Source: Drechslerella dactyloides (Eukaryota > Ascomycota > Orbiliomycetes > Orbiliales > Orbiliaceae). From it: a DNA stretch of 64,000 nt. Where the stretch lies: NCBI GenBank assembly GCA_020064725.1, contig JAGTWJ010000019.1, forward strand, positions 2,976,001 through 3,040,000. The letters run 5' to 3'. The translations under genes and the position numbers were made by a program. The notes below the pieces were generated by a model. It worked only from the letters and a program-made list of their open reading frames with translations. It searched no databases and was not told the DNA's origin. Positions 47,131 to 59,831 of this stretch are shown in pieces; within the stretch, counting starts at the first letter, position 1; each line of letters begins with the position of its first letter.

Positions 47131-50100
47131 TGTTTTGGAATTAATAGGAATATGCTAAGATAAAAGACCTAAATCTCTACAAAAAACTTACCTTTACCTT
47201 ATTTATATTTGGAAAACCTATAGAAATCCTAATTGACAGCAAAACTAAAGAAAATTATATTTTTATTATAATAATACAAAAATACTAATTTAAAATATAA
47301 TAAAAATCTAATATTTACTGAATAATTATTTTCTTATATTAAATTTTGGGATAAGTTACCTAAGAAACTATACTTAAATTATTTATTAATAGATATCTAA
47401 AAGAATATACTATTAATATCCTAGACCTTTTAAAAGATATTCTATTAATCCTAGGATTCCTATAGCTAGTGAAATATAATCTTAGTATTAATTAAAGGAA
47501 AGAAGAAATTATCTTTAATAACTATAACTACCAAAAAATTACTAAAAAACTACTAAATAACAGAAACACCTATAAAGAAATGTATCTATAACTTACTATC
47601 CACTTATTTAACAAGGAAATCTGAAATAGATATAAGTATAAACCAAATATTTTATGGAAAGTATGGATTTAGGTCAAAAGCCTATATATGGCTTTAGAAA
47701 TAATAAATATTTTTAAATAAATATTTAAAAAAGCAAAAAATATTTTCTAATTTGTACTAAAAGAATAAATCTTACCTAAAATCAATTTGTTCAAATATTT
47801 AATATTTTTACAAGAAGGAATACAGCCCAGATTTATGTTAATATATAGATACACCAACTAAGAAGTGGTAGTACTCCATAAATATATTGAAGAAAATTTT
47901 AAAATAGAATATATATAATTTTCTAATTTACTAATAAGATACCCTATCTTATTTGTAAAAAAAAAGGATTCTAAAAAACTACAAATTTGCATCGACTACT
48001 GAACCTTTAATATAATAACTATTAAAGATAGAAGATCTTTATCTCTTATTAGTAAATCTTTTGACAGGATATTAGGTATTACTATCTATATAAAACTTAA
48101 TCTTACTAATATATACTACAATATTAGAATTAATCCTGGAGAAGAATAGAAAACTGCTTTCAAAACCAAATATAAGCTATTTAAATACCTAGTTATACTC
48201 TTTAGACTGACTAATATACCTACAACTTTTTAAACATTTATGAACCATATTCTACAAAAATATATTAATAACATATGTATAGTATATTTAGATGATATCT
48301 TTATTTATAGCAAAAACCCCTCAGAACACCAAAAATATGTTAACCAAATCCTTGAAACCCTGAATCAACATAAGCTTAAAATTAAACCAAAGAAATCCAA
48401 ATTTGAAATAACTAAAGTTAAATTTCTAAAAGTTATCATCACTTTTTATAGTATAAAAATAAATTTAAAGAAGGTATAAACTATATAGGACTAACTAATA
48501 CTAAAAACACTTAAGAAAATATAAGTCTTTCTAAAACTATGTAACTACTACTGACAATTTATTTAAGAATATAGTTATCTAACAATTATTTTTTCAAAAC
48601 TAACAAAGAAAGATATCTATTTTAAAATAATAAAAAAAAGAATTAAGGTATTTTAAATACTAAAAAATATATTTATTTTAGTACCTATCTTTAAACTTTA
48701 TAACCTAGAACTATTAATATGAATAGAAGTTGATGTTTCTATAGTAGTCTTAAAAACTTGTCTACTATAGAAACAATTTGACTAGAAATGGTACTTAGTT
48801 GCTTACCTATTGTATAAGTTTGATGTTACAGAAATAAGATATTTTATACATGATAAGGAACTTATGGTTATTTTATATACTTATAAGAAATAGAGAGTTT
48901 ATTTATAAATTATAGAGTTATTTAAAGTATTTTCAAATTATAAAAACCTTACTTATTTTCTGATAATAAAAGAACTTAGCAGATACTAAATTTGATGGTG
49001 GGAAATATTCAGTAAATATAATATGAAAATTATTTACTTTAAGGGAAAAGAAAATGTTGGAGCTGATATTATTAGCTAATAACCAGATTTTATGAAAGAT
49101 ATTCCTATAAATAAGAAAATAATCTTAGAATAATAAAGAAATATTATTATTATTAATAAGAAACTCAATATTATTATTTATAAAATAGAACTAGAAATAG
49201 CTACCTAATTTAAAGAAAACTACTAGAAAGATACAATAATAAAAAGAATACTGCAGAATTTTGAAGAAATTATTACCCCTTTTTTTATAGAAAATGGGTA
49301 TATTTTCTTTAAGGATTTCTTTTATGTCCTAGAAAAGAAAATATAACTGGAAATCCTATAACTATACTATGACATATTCATGCATAGATATCTAAAAGTC
49401 AAAAGAATATAAGAACTTATTATATAATAGTACTTTTAGCTTAAAATAAGACAATAAATTGAAAACTATGTTAAAACCTGTGATTTATACTTAAGAAATA
49501 AATTAATAAAACATGTACTATATGGATACCTATAATTAAATAAGGTACTAATCAAACTATTCCAAATTATAATCTACAATTTTGTATAAGGATTACTATA
49601 TTTAAGAGACCTTTTGATAAATCAGATGTATAATAAAATCTTGATTATTATTTGTAGATTTATTAAAATTATTATTTTAGAACTATGGAATAGTTCTTGA
49701 ATAACTCTTGATAATTTATAATAAACAAATATTTAGCTAATATGGATTATAAGAAAAATATATTTGTGATAGAGATTCTCTCTTTAGTAGTAAATACTGG
49801 AAATATATTATAAACTTATCAGGTATTAAATTTAATATAGTAATTAAGGGAAAAGTTTAAACTAATAGAACATTAGAACAAATAATTCAAATAATTGAGA
49901 TCTATCTTAGATTATTCCTTAACTATGTATAAAATAATTAGATAAAATTACTATTTATGGCAGAGCTTATATATAATTTATTAAAATATTTAGTAATGAA
50001 TTATATATCCTATAAGGTATTATAAGGTTGGAACCCATGAACTATACAATTAGTCCTATTTATGAAAGAAGAAATATCTAATGCTAAAGAATACTTTGAG

Positions 50101-50650
50101 TCTATGAATAAACTATATGAATATCTGAAGAATGACTTAGACTTTGCAGCCGAAATTATGTTCTATTATTATAATAAGAAAAAAATAAAAGTATTTTTTT
50201 TAAAAAAAAAAGATAAAGTATATTTATTTATAAAAAATATTAAAATTAAAAGATTTAATTAGAAGCTTGACTTCTAAAAACTTGGATCATATATTATAAC
50301 CAAAAAACTAAATAAATATCTTTTTAAATTCTATATTCTTGGAAACTTAAGAATTTATAAAACATTCTATATTGCTTTGTTTAAACCCATACCAGATAGG
50401 TTTAGGGAAGAGGTAAATAACCTAAAGATTAAGAAAGATGATTATAATGAATATAAAATCAAAAGAATCCTAGACTATAGAAAAAACCTAAAAATATTAA
50501 TTAATAAATTTTTAATTAGATGGAAGAACTATCTGCTAAAAGAAGATTTATAGTAACCAGAAAACAATATCTTATTAAAGCTTGTTAGATAATATTTTAA
50601 TAGATTTGATGCTTGTTAAATAGGATAAGATCTACCATTATAATAACTTT
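47131..50650 (+). pseudogene. G3 pol: protease, RT, RNase H, integrase, chromodomain
   Basis: Protease FGKPIEILIDSKTKE near 47210 (DSK where DSG is expected; a G-to-A change explains it). RT: LFVKKKDSKKLQICIDY near 47955, IKLNLTNIYYNIRI, and the intact catalytic YLDD at 48285-48296 within ORF 48240-48479. RNase H: IEVDVSIVVLKTCLL near 48725 and GKENVGADIIS near 49050. Integrase zinc-binding H/C region near 49375-49500 (HDIFMHRYL, KTCDLYLRNK). ORF 50062-50262 is integrase C-terminal. Chromodomain near 50443-50580 (YNEYKIKRILDYRKN, KFLIRWKNYLL). Stops throughout. Confidence 0.85.
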
Positions 50651-51119
50651 GAGGAAGACTTAAAAAGAAATGTTAAAATATAGAAGATTGATTATAAGGA
50701 TTATATTGAAAGAATCTATCTTATTTTAGAATCATATTTTCTAATATCGAGACTATTATTGGATGTAAGAAACTTATATATATATAGAATTTACCTTTTT
50801 CTAAAGTATAAACCAACTTGTTTATGATCTTGTATACACTATCCTGATGATGAGCAATCTTGTTTGAAGTATTAGTATTCATCTTAGCCTTAAAACAAAG
50901 ATGTGGTGTAGCTAAGAACTAACACCTATTAGTAATCAGAATAATCAAAATATACTATCACTATATTAAAAGGAGATAAAGAAATAAGAATAATAGAAGA
51001 ATAGAATATTTTTAATAACTTACTTTATCTTACTCCTTTTTATATAACAGAATCTTATAGAATAATTCTCAAAATTACATATACAACACAGTATAAACCA
51101 GTACTAGTTATATTTAGCA

Positions 51120-51724
51120 ACATACATGTATTAGAAGGATGTTATATTAAATATTAAAATTTACAATATTATTATTTAGAAAAGCCTCGAAATCAAATAA
51201 CTCTAAATCCCTGATCTTGAATAAAGAAATATTGATTTCCTTTTTGAAATTCTTCTATTTCTTGATTAAAACCTTTTTTTTTTCAAAGATAGCCTTTGTT
51301 TTTGAGGAAGTAGCGTCCAACTTTTAATAAAAACAAACTATCTTTGTCTGAGTAGTTGCCAACTTTCTAGTTAATAGTAACAATTCTTAGAAAAATTGAG
51401 ATTAATCTTATTTAGTCTTCTGTAACTCTTTATGCTTGTGATTAATAATCCTAAGAGTGTGCTTTATTAGAATAAGTTAGATAAACCATTAGTATAAGAA
51501 TTAGATAAAAAAGACTATCTACTTGGATTAAGGAAAATATAGTAATGTTTTTGATGTATGTAGATAGAATATTTCTTGCCAATATCTAAGTTTACTTTAT
51601 AAATATGTGAACTGGATGTACAAAACTTATATGCTACTGTAGAAATTATTGAATATCTCTCAATAATTTATACCTGATTAAGATAACAATTAATAGAAGA
51701 TTTTTTGTAATAATTAACAGGTAT
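51120..51724 (-). pseudogene. Antisense ORF with cysteine cluster and coiled coil, G3 copy
   Basis: Minus-strand counterpart of 33528-34105. The start codon has become ATA (complement of 51722-51724), then PVNYYKKSSINCYLNQ, YKFCTSSSHIYKVNLDIGKK, SFLSNSYTNGLSNLF. Several Cys are Tyr or Ser. The second frame gives INHKHKELQKTK, ELLLLTRKLATTQTKI and the end LELFDFEAFLNNNI. Its recurrence in the same antisense place in three copies supports a real ancestral gene. Confidence 0.6.
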
Positions 51725-51924
51725 GTTGATAGAAAAGATTGTATTAAAAAAAATTAATTATAGAAAAAAAGAAAAACATAGCAAAGAAACCCTTCAACCA
51801 AAGATTATATTACTTAGATTATATAATCATATCATATATAAAAAACCTGTACCACTTTATTCTATACTATCTACACTTGTATTTGAATTAATATACCATT
51901 AATTCTTATAAAAAAAAAGAATAA

Positions 51925-52616
51925 TATTATAAGATAATAATACAACACCCAAATATCTTGCACAAACTAAATTTCTATACAGACACTCAGTCCACATAGT
52001 ATACAAAGTAATGATGTATCTATACACCATGTAAAATAGACTCCTATATAAGATATATGACTATATAAACTTACTCTATATAGACTATTAATCTATATAG
52101 TATGCCCTACTATATAGGTGGTAAGACTATACAGATAATATAGCTATATAGAATCCTGGACTATATAAAAAGACATTATCATATAAAAATATTACTATTA
52201 TAATATTTCTCCTTAAATAGAAGCCACCATAATAACTCATGATCATGTGAGTGCTCAGTATTTAGAGTACTTAGTACTCAGCTGAGTATTAAGTAAAATA
52301 AACACTAAACCATTTAAGTAACATATTAATATATTTCTATTAATTTATATATTAAAATATTATAACTTATATATAATTAATATACTTCACCTTAGGACTA
52401 ATAGCTTCTTTTTTAAAAACTATTAATTAATATTTAAATTATAGTATCTTAATAACTAGTTTATTTACTATTATTATTATATACTTTATTCTAATAATAA
52501 CTATTATATTTAATATATACTTATTTTTTACTATTAAAAATCCATACAGTAGCAACTAAGAGTCAGGGACTTCAGGGTGAAGTGCATTCAACCCGGTCCT
52601 GGGCCGAAGTGTAACA
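51925..52616 (+). repeat. 3-prime LTR of G3
   Basis: 692 bp, RIP-altered TATTATAAGATAATA tip to GGGCCGAAGTGTAACA. The right end kept an unusually GC-rich 50 bp (cattcaacccggtcctggg). Confidence 0.88.
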
Positions 52617-54332
52617 AAATATATTTAAAAATACTAAAAATTTCTTTAAATAATTTTTTTTAAATATAATCTTAATATAAAAAATATTAATATTAATATA
52701 TCTATTTGTTGTAGCAGTTATTATATAAATTAAAATATCTATATAATTAAATATCTATATTATTTTTTTATAAAGATAATATTTTTAATTCTTATAAAAA
52801 AGATATTTTATATTAACTATAAAAAATAGTTATATAATAATAAATAGATTTTTAGTATAGTTAAAAATAGCTTTATATTTTATTGTTTATATGTTAACTA
52901 GAAGGCTGCTACCGCAGCACTTAAACCCGACTGAACGCTACCCCGTAGCACCGCAGACAAACGTGCTGCGTACGCAACCTTCTCTTAAAAACTACCTTCA
53001 ACTCTATCCTCAACTTTATTTAAAGTTTGGTTAAACAGCTTAAATCCCCTCAAAGTTAATTCGTAGACATCTAACTGACGCATCCGTCTCGAACTTAATC
53101 TCTCGCGATCCGCTTGTACCGGGTTCCCCGTGGGATGGGGCGAGCTCAGCCGAGCGCTGCTCGGCAACACATTTTTGTTAGCCTACCAGTAGTAGCTTGG
53201 TGGTAAGTGGGGTACTTGCAGACCCGGTAGCTCTTAGTAAACCCCTCCTATTCAGTCGGGCATATCTGATAATATTATATTTTAATTATTATTAATAATT
53301 TTAGTAAATATTAATTTTAAGTATTTTATAGATGATCTGTTTTCTAGTAGATATATTAAATCTATATTTAATATAAATTTAAAATTTATAAATCTAAATA
53401 TATTATTAAAAGAAAATTATCTATAAAATTAGTTTTTTTATATTATTATTAATTATGTTTTTCGATTATTTTTATTTAATATAATATTTATTATTATAGT
53501 TTTTAAGGTTTTTAGGGATTGATTCCTATTATAACTAATTAAATTAAACTAAAAATATAATAAAAATAAATAATATTTAGATTATTTTTATAAAATTTTT
53601 TATATTTATTTAGTATTTTTTTTATAAGTATTTATTTAAACTTCTTTAATAAATTATATAGATTTTAAATACAAAATTACTCTATAGTTAAATTTATCTT
53701 TTTTTAATTAAATATTAATAAATAAGATAAAATTTTATTTAATAATTATATTAATTTCTTAAATAATATTCTAATATTAAATTAGTCTAATTTTAAAATA
53801 TATATATTTTTATATTTTATTTATTATTGTTTTAAAGTCTTTAGGGGTAGATAATTATTGTATTATTTTAAATTACTTTTCTTAATAAAGTTGTTTTTAG
53901 AAGTTCTTTTTTTCTTTATTTTTAAAATAATCCTATTTAATATATCTTATTTTATTATATTAGTAGTAAAGTAGTATATTAGATTTTTTAATTTCTAATA
54001 TTATATTATATTAAAATTTATAGATTCTAATCTATAAATTTTATTTAATTTCTAAGATAATTTTCTAATTTAAATCTAATTCTATTAGGGTTTCTTAGTA
54101 TATTTACTAGAATAGTATTTATTTAAATTATAATATATTTTCTTATATTATAAGCCTTTCTGGAATTAATATAATATATTATTTAGTTTAATAATTATAA
54201 TTTACATTTTATAATAGATTATTTCCTTTTTTAAGAGTTTCTATTTAATAATTTCTATTTTTAAATTAGATTTAAGTCCTTCTCTAACTCTATAAAACAA
54301 AATATTATTATTATATTTAATAAAAAATATAT
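52617..54332 (-). pseudogene. G1 gag, middle part
   Basis: Continues G1 after G3: 52617-52896 and 53263-54332 are collinear with G2 38820-40250 on the minus strand, including ttagggattgattcctatt matching G2 near 39435. Entirely RIP-converted. An E element interrupts it. Confidence 0.75.
52897..53262 (-). mobile_element. Helitron-like element E (r4)
   Basis: 3-prime end at 52897 (complement of CTTCTAGT, hairpin GCTGC-GGTA-GCAGC), 5-prime TGCCCGACTGAATAGGAGGG at 53262. GC-rich leader kept, including aacacatttttgttagcc. The 61-codon ORF at 52985-53170 is not supported as a gene. Confidence 0.82.
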
Positions 54333-55762
54333 ACTAGAAGGCTGCTCCCGCAGCACTTAAACACGACTGAAACTAAAAAGCGCAGAGTAGATTTTGTGCT
54401 ACATCCACAACCTTCTTTTTTATATAATAATTTTTTATTAATTTACTTAAAATCTTTTAAATATAGATATTTTTAAATCTTAAACTCAAACTCTTATTTA
54501 TAAACCTATATACTTAAATTTTAAACTCAAACTCTTGTTATATAACGTCAACGATAAGCGAGCGGGACAGACAAGTGAGCGGGACACCTACCCTGCCCAA
54601 CACCCCACCAAAAACCTTTTATTTAATATCGTAATAAATATTTAATATAAAATTATAAAAAATTTAATTTAATTGGATATATATTTAAATATTTTAATTA
54701 TATTTTTTTAATTTTTTTAATATTAATACTAAATTAATAATAATTATTTTAATTTTTTAAAAAACAACACATTTTTTTAGGTGTTTGACTGTAAATATCT
54801 CTATAATTTATTAATAAAAATCTCTAAAAATGTAATATATAATAGATATCTGTATAATCTAGGTTTATACCGAGCCATTACTTAATATATTAAAAATTAA
54901 GGTCTAGAAAGTCTGCTAAAGTCGGTACAACACAGGCACAACACTCTAGCTATTTTTCTTAATAATTATATATAAAAAAATTTTAAAAAATTAATATTAA
55001 ATTAAATAAGATTAAATTATAATTTTATAATTTTTTAAATTTTTTTTATTAAAAATTCAATTTTTTATAATTTTTAAAAATTTTGTATAATAAAAATTAA
55101 AAAATTAAGAATAAATTCAATATTATATAAAAAAAATTAAAAAATTTAATAATTAATTTTTAATATATTAAAATTAAAATTAATTTTTTTTAGATTTTTT
55201 TATTATATTTTTATATATAATTTTATCGAAAATAGTTGGATGTGTTGTACCGACTTTAGCAGACTTTCTAGACCTTAATTTTTAATATATTAAGTAATGG
55301 CTCGGTATAAACCTAGATTATACAGATATCTATTATATATTACATTTTTAGAGATTTTTATTAATAAATTATAGAGATATTTACAGTCAAACACCTAAAA
55401 AAATGTGTTGTTTTTTAAAAAATTAAAATAATTATTATTAATTTAATATTAGGTTTAAAAAATTAAAAAAAATAATATTAGATTATCTTAATCTATATTT
55501 ATTTAAAATATTTTTTTTTATAATTTTCTAATAGATATTGACTACAATATTAATGAAAGGGTTTTTGGTGGGGTGTTTGACCAGGAGGGTGACCCGGTCG
55601 CTTGTCTGACCCGGTCGCTTATCGTACACGTTATATATATATATTACTAAGTATATACTTGATAACACATTTTTTTAAGGACCATAGGGCCACCACAGCA
55701 CCAAAACAGCGGGTTATACAAACCCAGGAGCTCTAAGTAAACCCCTTCCTTTCAATCAGACA
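54333..55762 (-). mobile_element. Helitron-like element E (E1), hosting D3
   Basis: 3-prime end at 54333 (hairpin GCTGC-GGGA-GCAGC, GTGTTTAAGTGC variant) and a degraded 5-prime end near 55762 (complement of caatcagaca). Foldback D3 is inserted near the 3-prime end. Part of a composite block reaching 58861. Confidence 0.7.
54545..55631. mobile_element. Foldback DNA element D3 with unequal ends
   Basis: 1,087 bp, long inverted repeats, TA duplications at 54543-54544 and 55632-55633. Left end ACGTCAACGATAAGCGAGCG with sites AAGCGAGCGGGACA; right end (complement) ACGTGTACGATAAGCGACCG with sites AAGCGACCGGGTCA. The two ends thus belong to different site types although the arms behind them match. 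Non-coding. Confidence 0.88.
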
Positions 55763-56272
55763 CTTAATTTTATAAAGAAAAAAAGTAGCAAAAACTATTA
55801 GTTATACTAATATAAAAACACATCCAATAAATTAAATAATAGAAATTTACAAATAAATTATAAAGTAAAGGAACTAAAATAAATAATTTTATAAATAATA
55901 TTAAATTTAATACTATTTATATTAATATTTATAATATTATATAACTTAATTTAGATACTTTGGAAAATATAAAACTTTATATAAAAATATTAAAATAAAA
56001 TATAAAAAATAATAAAAAAAAAAAGTAAAAAAAGAAAATAAACCGGTTTTTCTTTAGAATTTTATTTTAAATTTTAATTATAATATATTTTTTTAAATTA
56101 TATATATATATATATATATTATAATAAATAAGTTAAAATTATAACTACTTAATATAAGAAATATATTATTTAAAAAAGGAAAGACAATATAAAAATATAT
56201 AATAATTATTATTATTATATTTTTCTTTAATTTTGACTATATCATTAATAGTATTAATTATATAATAATATA
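55763..56272. other. AT-rich segment between E elements, left part
   Basis: Not gag and not an E interior that I can match; contains a short TA run near 56098-56120 and one GC island, aaccggtttttctttagaat. It continues after B4 at 58169-58278. It appears to have been carried into G1 together with the flanking E elements. Confidence 0.4.
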
Positions 56273-56274
56273 TA

Positions 56275-58166
56275 ACGTCAATGATAAGCGAACGGATCAG
56301 ACAAGCAAGCAGATCACCTTACCACCCTATTTTAATAAAAATATTGATTTTATTATTATAATATTATAATTTTAGGTTAGATATATATTAAATAGTTTAT
56401 TTATATGCTTAAAATATTTTTTAATATATTTAAATATTATGTTTAACTCTATCATATTAATTATAGTGTAATACCTTTTTAGAGCCCCTTTTTAGCTATA
56501 TATTATTTTAATAGTTTTTTGATTTTATCTATTTATGCTGCTTATTTATGGTGTCTTAATCTAGTATATTATTTGCTTGGTGTATGGTAAACATGCCTTT
56601 ATACTGTATATATTATTTTTTTGTTTATTATTATTTACTTAATACTTTATTAGTAGAGTGTAGTGTTATATTCTCTGTATGTATAAGTGCTAATTGATGT
56701 ATTATAGTCTGTATCTTTTTAGATAACTGATCTATAGCTGTTAGCAGTAATGTAGAAGAGTTATTCTAGTACTAGATAATCTAGTTTTTAATTAGGTTTA
56801 CTTATAAGCTAGCTTTTGATAAATTTAATGATATTTTTGTAGTCCAGGTAACTACTATATTTACAGTGCCTGAATGTGAATTCACTAAAGTAGCTACTAG
56901 CAACTGTATATCCAACTTTAATAAAACTTTATTAAAATTATAAGATATAATGTTAGCTCTAGTAAAGTTGTTGTGTATGTTTTTAGGTATTATTACAGCA
57001 GTAAATGTTTTGTGGAACCCAGTAAGAAACTCCAGTTTAGAGATATGGTTAATATATATGTGTATTAAGTTCTTTATTTTATGACTATATACCTGTTTTA
57101 ATAGCCCAAAACAACCAATATCTAATGGCTGAAAAATATGTAATAAATGCAGTGGTATACAGATTATAACAATCTTATACTTCTGGCAGTATAGCTCAAA
57201 GGTAATAAAGTGGTGGTTTTTGTAATTATCTAGGATTAATAGTTAGTAGTCTAAAATATAGTATTATATTATAAACTTATCAAAATACTTTAATTATTAT
57301 AAAACAAGTTTATTTATCATCCAGCCATTATTAGAAAACACAATAACCCAATCCACTGGTAGCTTTGTTGCTGTATACCAACTAGTTAAGTGGTGTTGCC
57401 TAGTAAGGACAATAAATAGCAGCACTACCCAACTTTCTGTGTCTATTTTCTGGATAATTGTTACCTATTTGTGATTTCCAGGCTGTATTAGTTTAGCTTT
57501 ATTATGTGTTTCAGTATTTATAATAACAATAATTGTAGATATTATGCCCATTACAAAGCCAGTCTTGTTAAAGTTGTAAATATTATTGTCCATAATACCA
57601 TACTTGGTTTTTATAGTTTCTATTAGCTGAAACCACTTACTAATAAATACAGGATCTTTGCATTTCACTCATTAATAATTGTACTTCCTGGACAAACACA
57701 TCTATAGTTCTAGGTGGTGTTTAACAAAATTACCAGCCCATTTCTTACCAACACATTGTATATTATCATCACTACATACCAGCAGTAACTGGTTAGCCAT
57801 ATCTTCTATACTACTTAACCTAAGATAAAAAGACCACATATATAACTTAAATATATATTGAATAATAATATCTTCTTTTAATTTTATAAAATTTCACAAT
57901 TTAAGAATACTATCACATCATAAAAAGTAGTTATTATATTAATAGACTAAAATAGTATAAAGAATATTATAATATTTAATAGTAGCTTAAATATTTAATT
58001 CTTGGTTTTTTTTCATAGCTTCAATAACTAGAAAAACTCTAGATTTAGTCATAGAAGCAAATATTACAATAATTATAGAGATATAAGGTATAAAAGGAGT
58101 GGTAGGCACATAGGTGTGGTGAGGTAATCCGCTCGCTTGTCTGATCCGTTCGCTTATCATTGACGT
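56275..58166 (-). mobile_element. Fot1/pogo-like DNA transposon, family B copy B4
   Basis: 1,892 bp, ends ACGTCAATGATAAGCGAACG, TA duplications at 56273-56274 and 58167-58168, transposase on the minus strand. Confidence 0.94.
56320..58063 (-). pseudogene. Transposase of family B in B4, RIP-inactivated
   Basis: Start region near 58063 has lost ATG. ORF 57465-57668 holds KCKDPVFISKWFQLIETIK and YNFNKTGFVMGIIS (first catalytic Asp as Asn). LDNYKNHH near 57220, LDIGCFGLLK near 57110 and the DDE end near 56940-57060 are readable. Numerous stops. Confidence 0.8.
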
Positions 58167-58168
58167 TA

Positions 58169-58278
58169 ACTATATTAATAGTATAAAAAAGCTGCTGGGT
58201 AGTACTACTAACATAGTATCAACAACAACCACAATAGATTTTATGATGGATTTTTAGCTATGACCTGGCTTTATCTCA
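58169..58278. other. Segment between B4 and E2
   Basis: 110 bases with mixed composition (acaacaaccacaatagattt) that I cannot assign; with 55763-56272 it is the host sequence of B4. Confidence 0.4.
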
Positions 58279-58372
58279 ACTAGAAGGCTGCTTCTGCAGC
58301 ATTTAAACCCGACTGAAACTGATCTAATTAGGCCTCCAAATATATATATATATATTTATAGTTATTCTTTTC

Positions 58373-58438
58373 TAGGCCTTCAGTCAGGCCCGGCTTCGGC
58401 GACTCCGTCGCCTTCGCCGGCCCCTCCCGAAGGCCTAT
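58373..58438. repeat. GC-rich cruciform cassette, third copy (inverted)
   Basis: AGGCCTTCAGTCAGGCCCGG, central GGCGAC-TCC-GTCGCC and GGCCGGC; the inverse of 14209 and 31186, matching the minus orientation of its host E element. Confidence 0.85.
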
Positions 58439-58440
58439 GT

Positions 58441-58607
58441 TTGATTTTTTTGTAATTAATTTTGTTAATTTTTTATAATTAATTTTGTTAATTTTTTATA
58501 ATTAATTTTCTTAATTTTTTATAATTAATTTTGTTAATTTTTTATAATTAATTTTCTTAATTTTTTATAATTAATTTTGTTAATTTTTTATAATTAATTT
58601 TGTTAAT
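58441..58607. repeat. 23-bp minisatellite, inverted
   Basis: Seven copies of taattaattttgttaatttt-type units (complement of the 30842 array), with G/C variants. Confidence 0.9.
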
Positions 58608-58615
58608 ATATCTCT

Positions 58616-58647
58616 GTGTGTGCACATGTGTGTGTGTGTGTGTGTGG
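58616..58647. repeat. (TG)n microsatellite
   Basis: TG dinucleotides broken once by CACA, within E2. Confidence 0.9.
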
Positions 58648-59831
58648 AGTGCTGAGTGTGCTAAGCATACTATTATAAGTTTGGTAGGATATATTAAGCA
58701 TATCTAGCATGCTTAGCTCTTATATAAGTTTGGTGGGGTAAGGCTGTTGAGCGTGTGCTTGGCAATATATTTTTGTTAGGCCATGAATCTACTGTAGTTT
58801 GCTGTGAATGTGTTTTGTACACCCGGTAGCTCTAAGTAAACCCCTCCTATTCAGTCGGGCATTAATCAAACTATTAAAAATAAAATTATATTAATTTTAT
58901 TTATTTAAATTAATCAAATTTTTTAAAAGTTTTTTTAACCTTATTTTTATATCTATATTTTTATTTAAAAAAATTTATAAATTTTTAAAAAATACCAAAA
59001 ATTTTATTAATTTTAAAGATTTATATTTTATAATTTTTTTTTGATATTTCTTTATATATATACTAAATAAATATTAAAAGCATTCCCTTTAAAATATATC
59101 TTTATAAAATAGATCTTATACTATTCTATAGTAAATTATTTAAAATAAAATAAAAATAATTACTAAACTAATTAAAAAATTAATCAAGTTCCTTAAATTA
59201 TCCTCTACACCTAATTAAGTTTTTTATTTTTAATACCTTATTAAATATTACTATAAAAGTAGCTATAGTTCCATTTCCTTAAGTTCTTAATACAAATTAA
59301 AATTAGACAAATAATATAAAATTTTAAATAATAACATTATTTATTTAAATACTAGCTAGAATTTTAGCATATTTTATTATTTCTTTAAAGTTTTTTAATA
59401 TAATTATTTTAATATTACTAATTATTATTAAAATAATTTATATATATTATTAATATCTTACAAATATTTCTTACTATATTATTTTAAGATCCTATTCTAG
59501 CTTTTATTTAGTATTATTTTTTATTATAGTATTATTTACTTTTTTTAAAATTTATATTCCAATATTTATTACTAATTTATTTTAATATTTTTATAGATTA
59601 TCTATATATTTACTAATTAACCTAAAAAGGTTAGGATCTATTATATTATTATCTCTTTATATACATAATATTATCTAAGTTATTATTATAATTATTCTTT
59701 ATTTATATATTCCTAAAATATAAAAATTATTAATAAATTTTCTATATTTATTATTTTTATTATTTAATATTGATTTAAAGTTATTATTATCTGTAAACTA
59801 TTTTTATAATTTTATATTATAAAATTCTATA

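Larger units (their letters stand above)
31957..52616 (+). mobile_element. Chromovirus copy G3, hosting G2 and family C
   Basis: Plus-strand element bounded by TGTTAT...TAACA LTRs and AAATA duplications at 31952-31956 and 52617-52621. Removing G2 (with its TSD) and the family C transposon leaves about 9.38 kb, the same as G2. G1 sequence is continuous across the insertion. RIP load is intermediate. Confidence 0.92.
58279..58861 (-). mobile_element. Helitron-like element E (E2)
   Basis: 3-prime end at 58279 (complement of CTTCTAGT, hairpin GCTGC-AGAA-GCAGC), 5-prime TGCCCGACTGAATAGGAGGG at 58861. Contains cruciform cassette, 23-bp array and TG repeat. Right flank resumes G1 gag. Confidence 0.83.

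Noticed and set aside
52985..53170. 61-codon minus-strand ORF
   Set aside because: Within the variable GC-rich part of E(r4), no homologue in the other copies.
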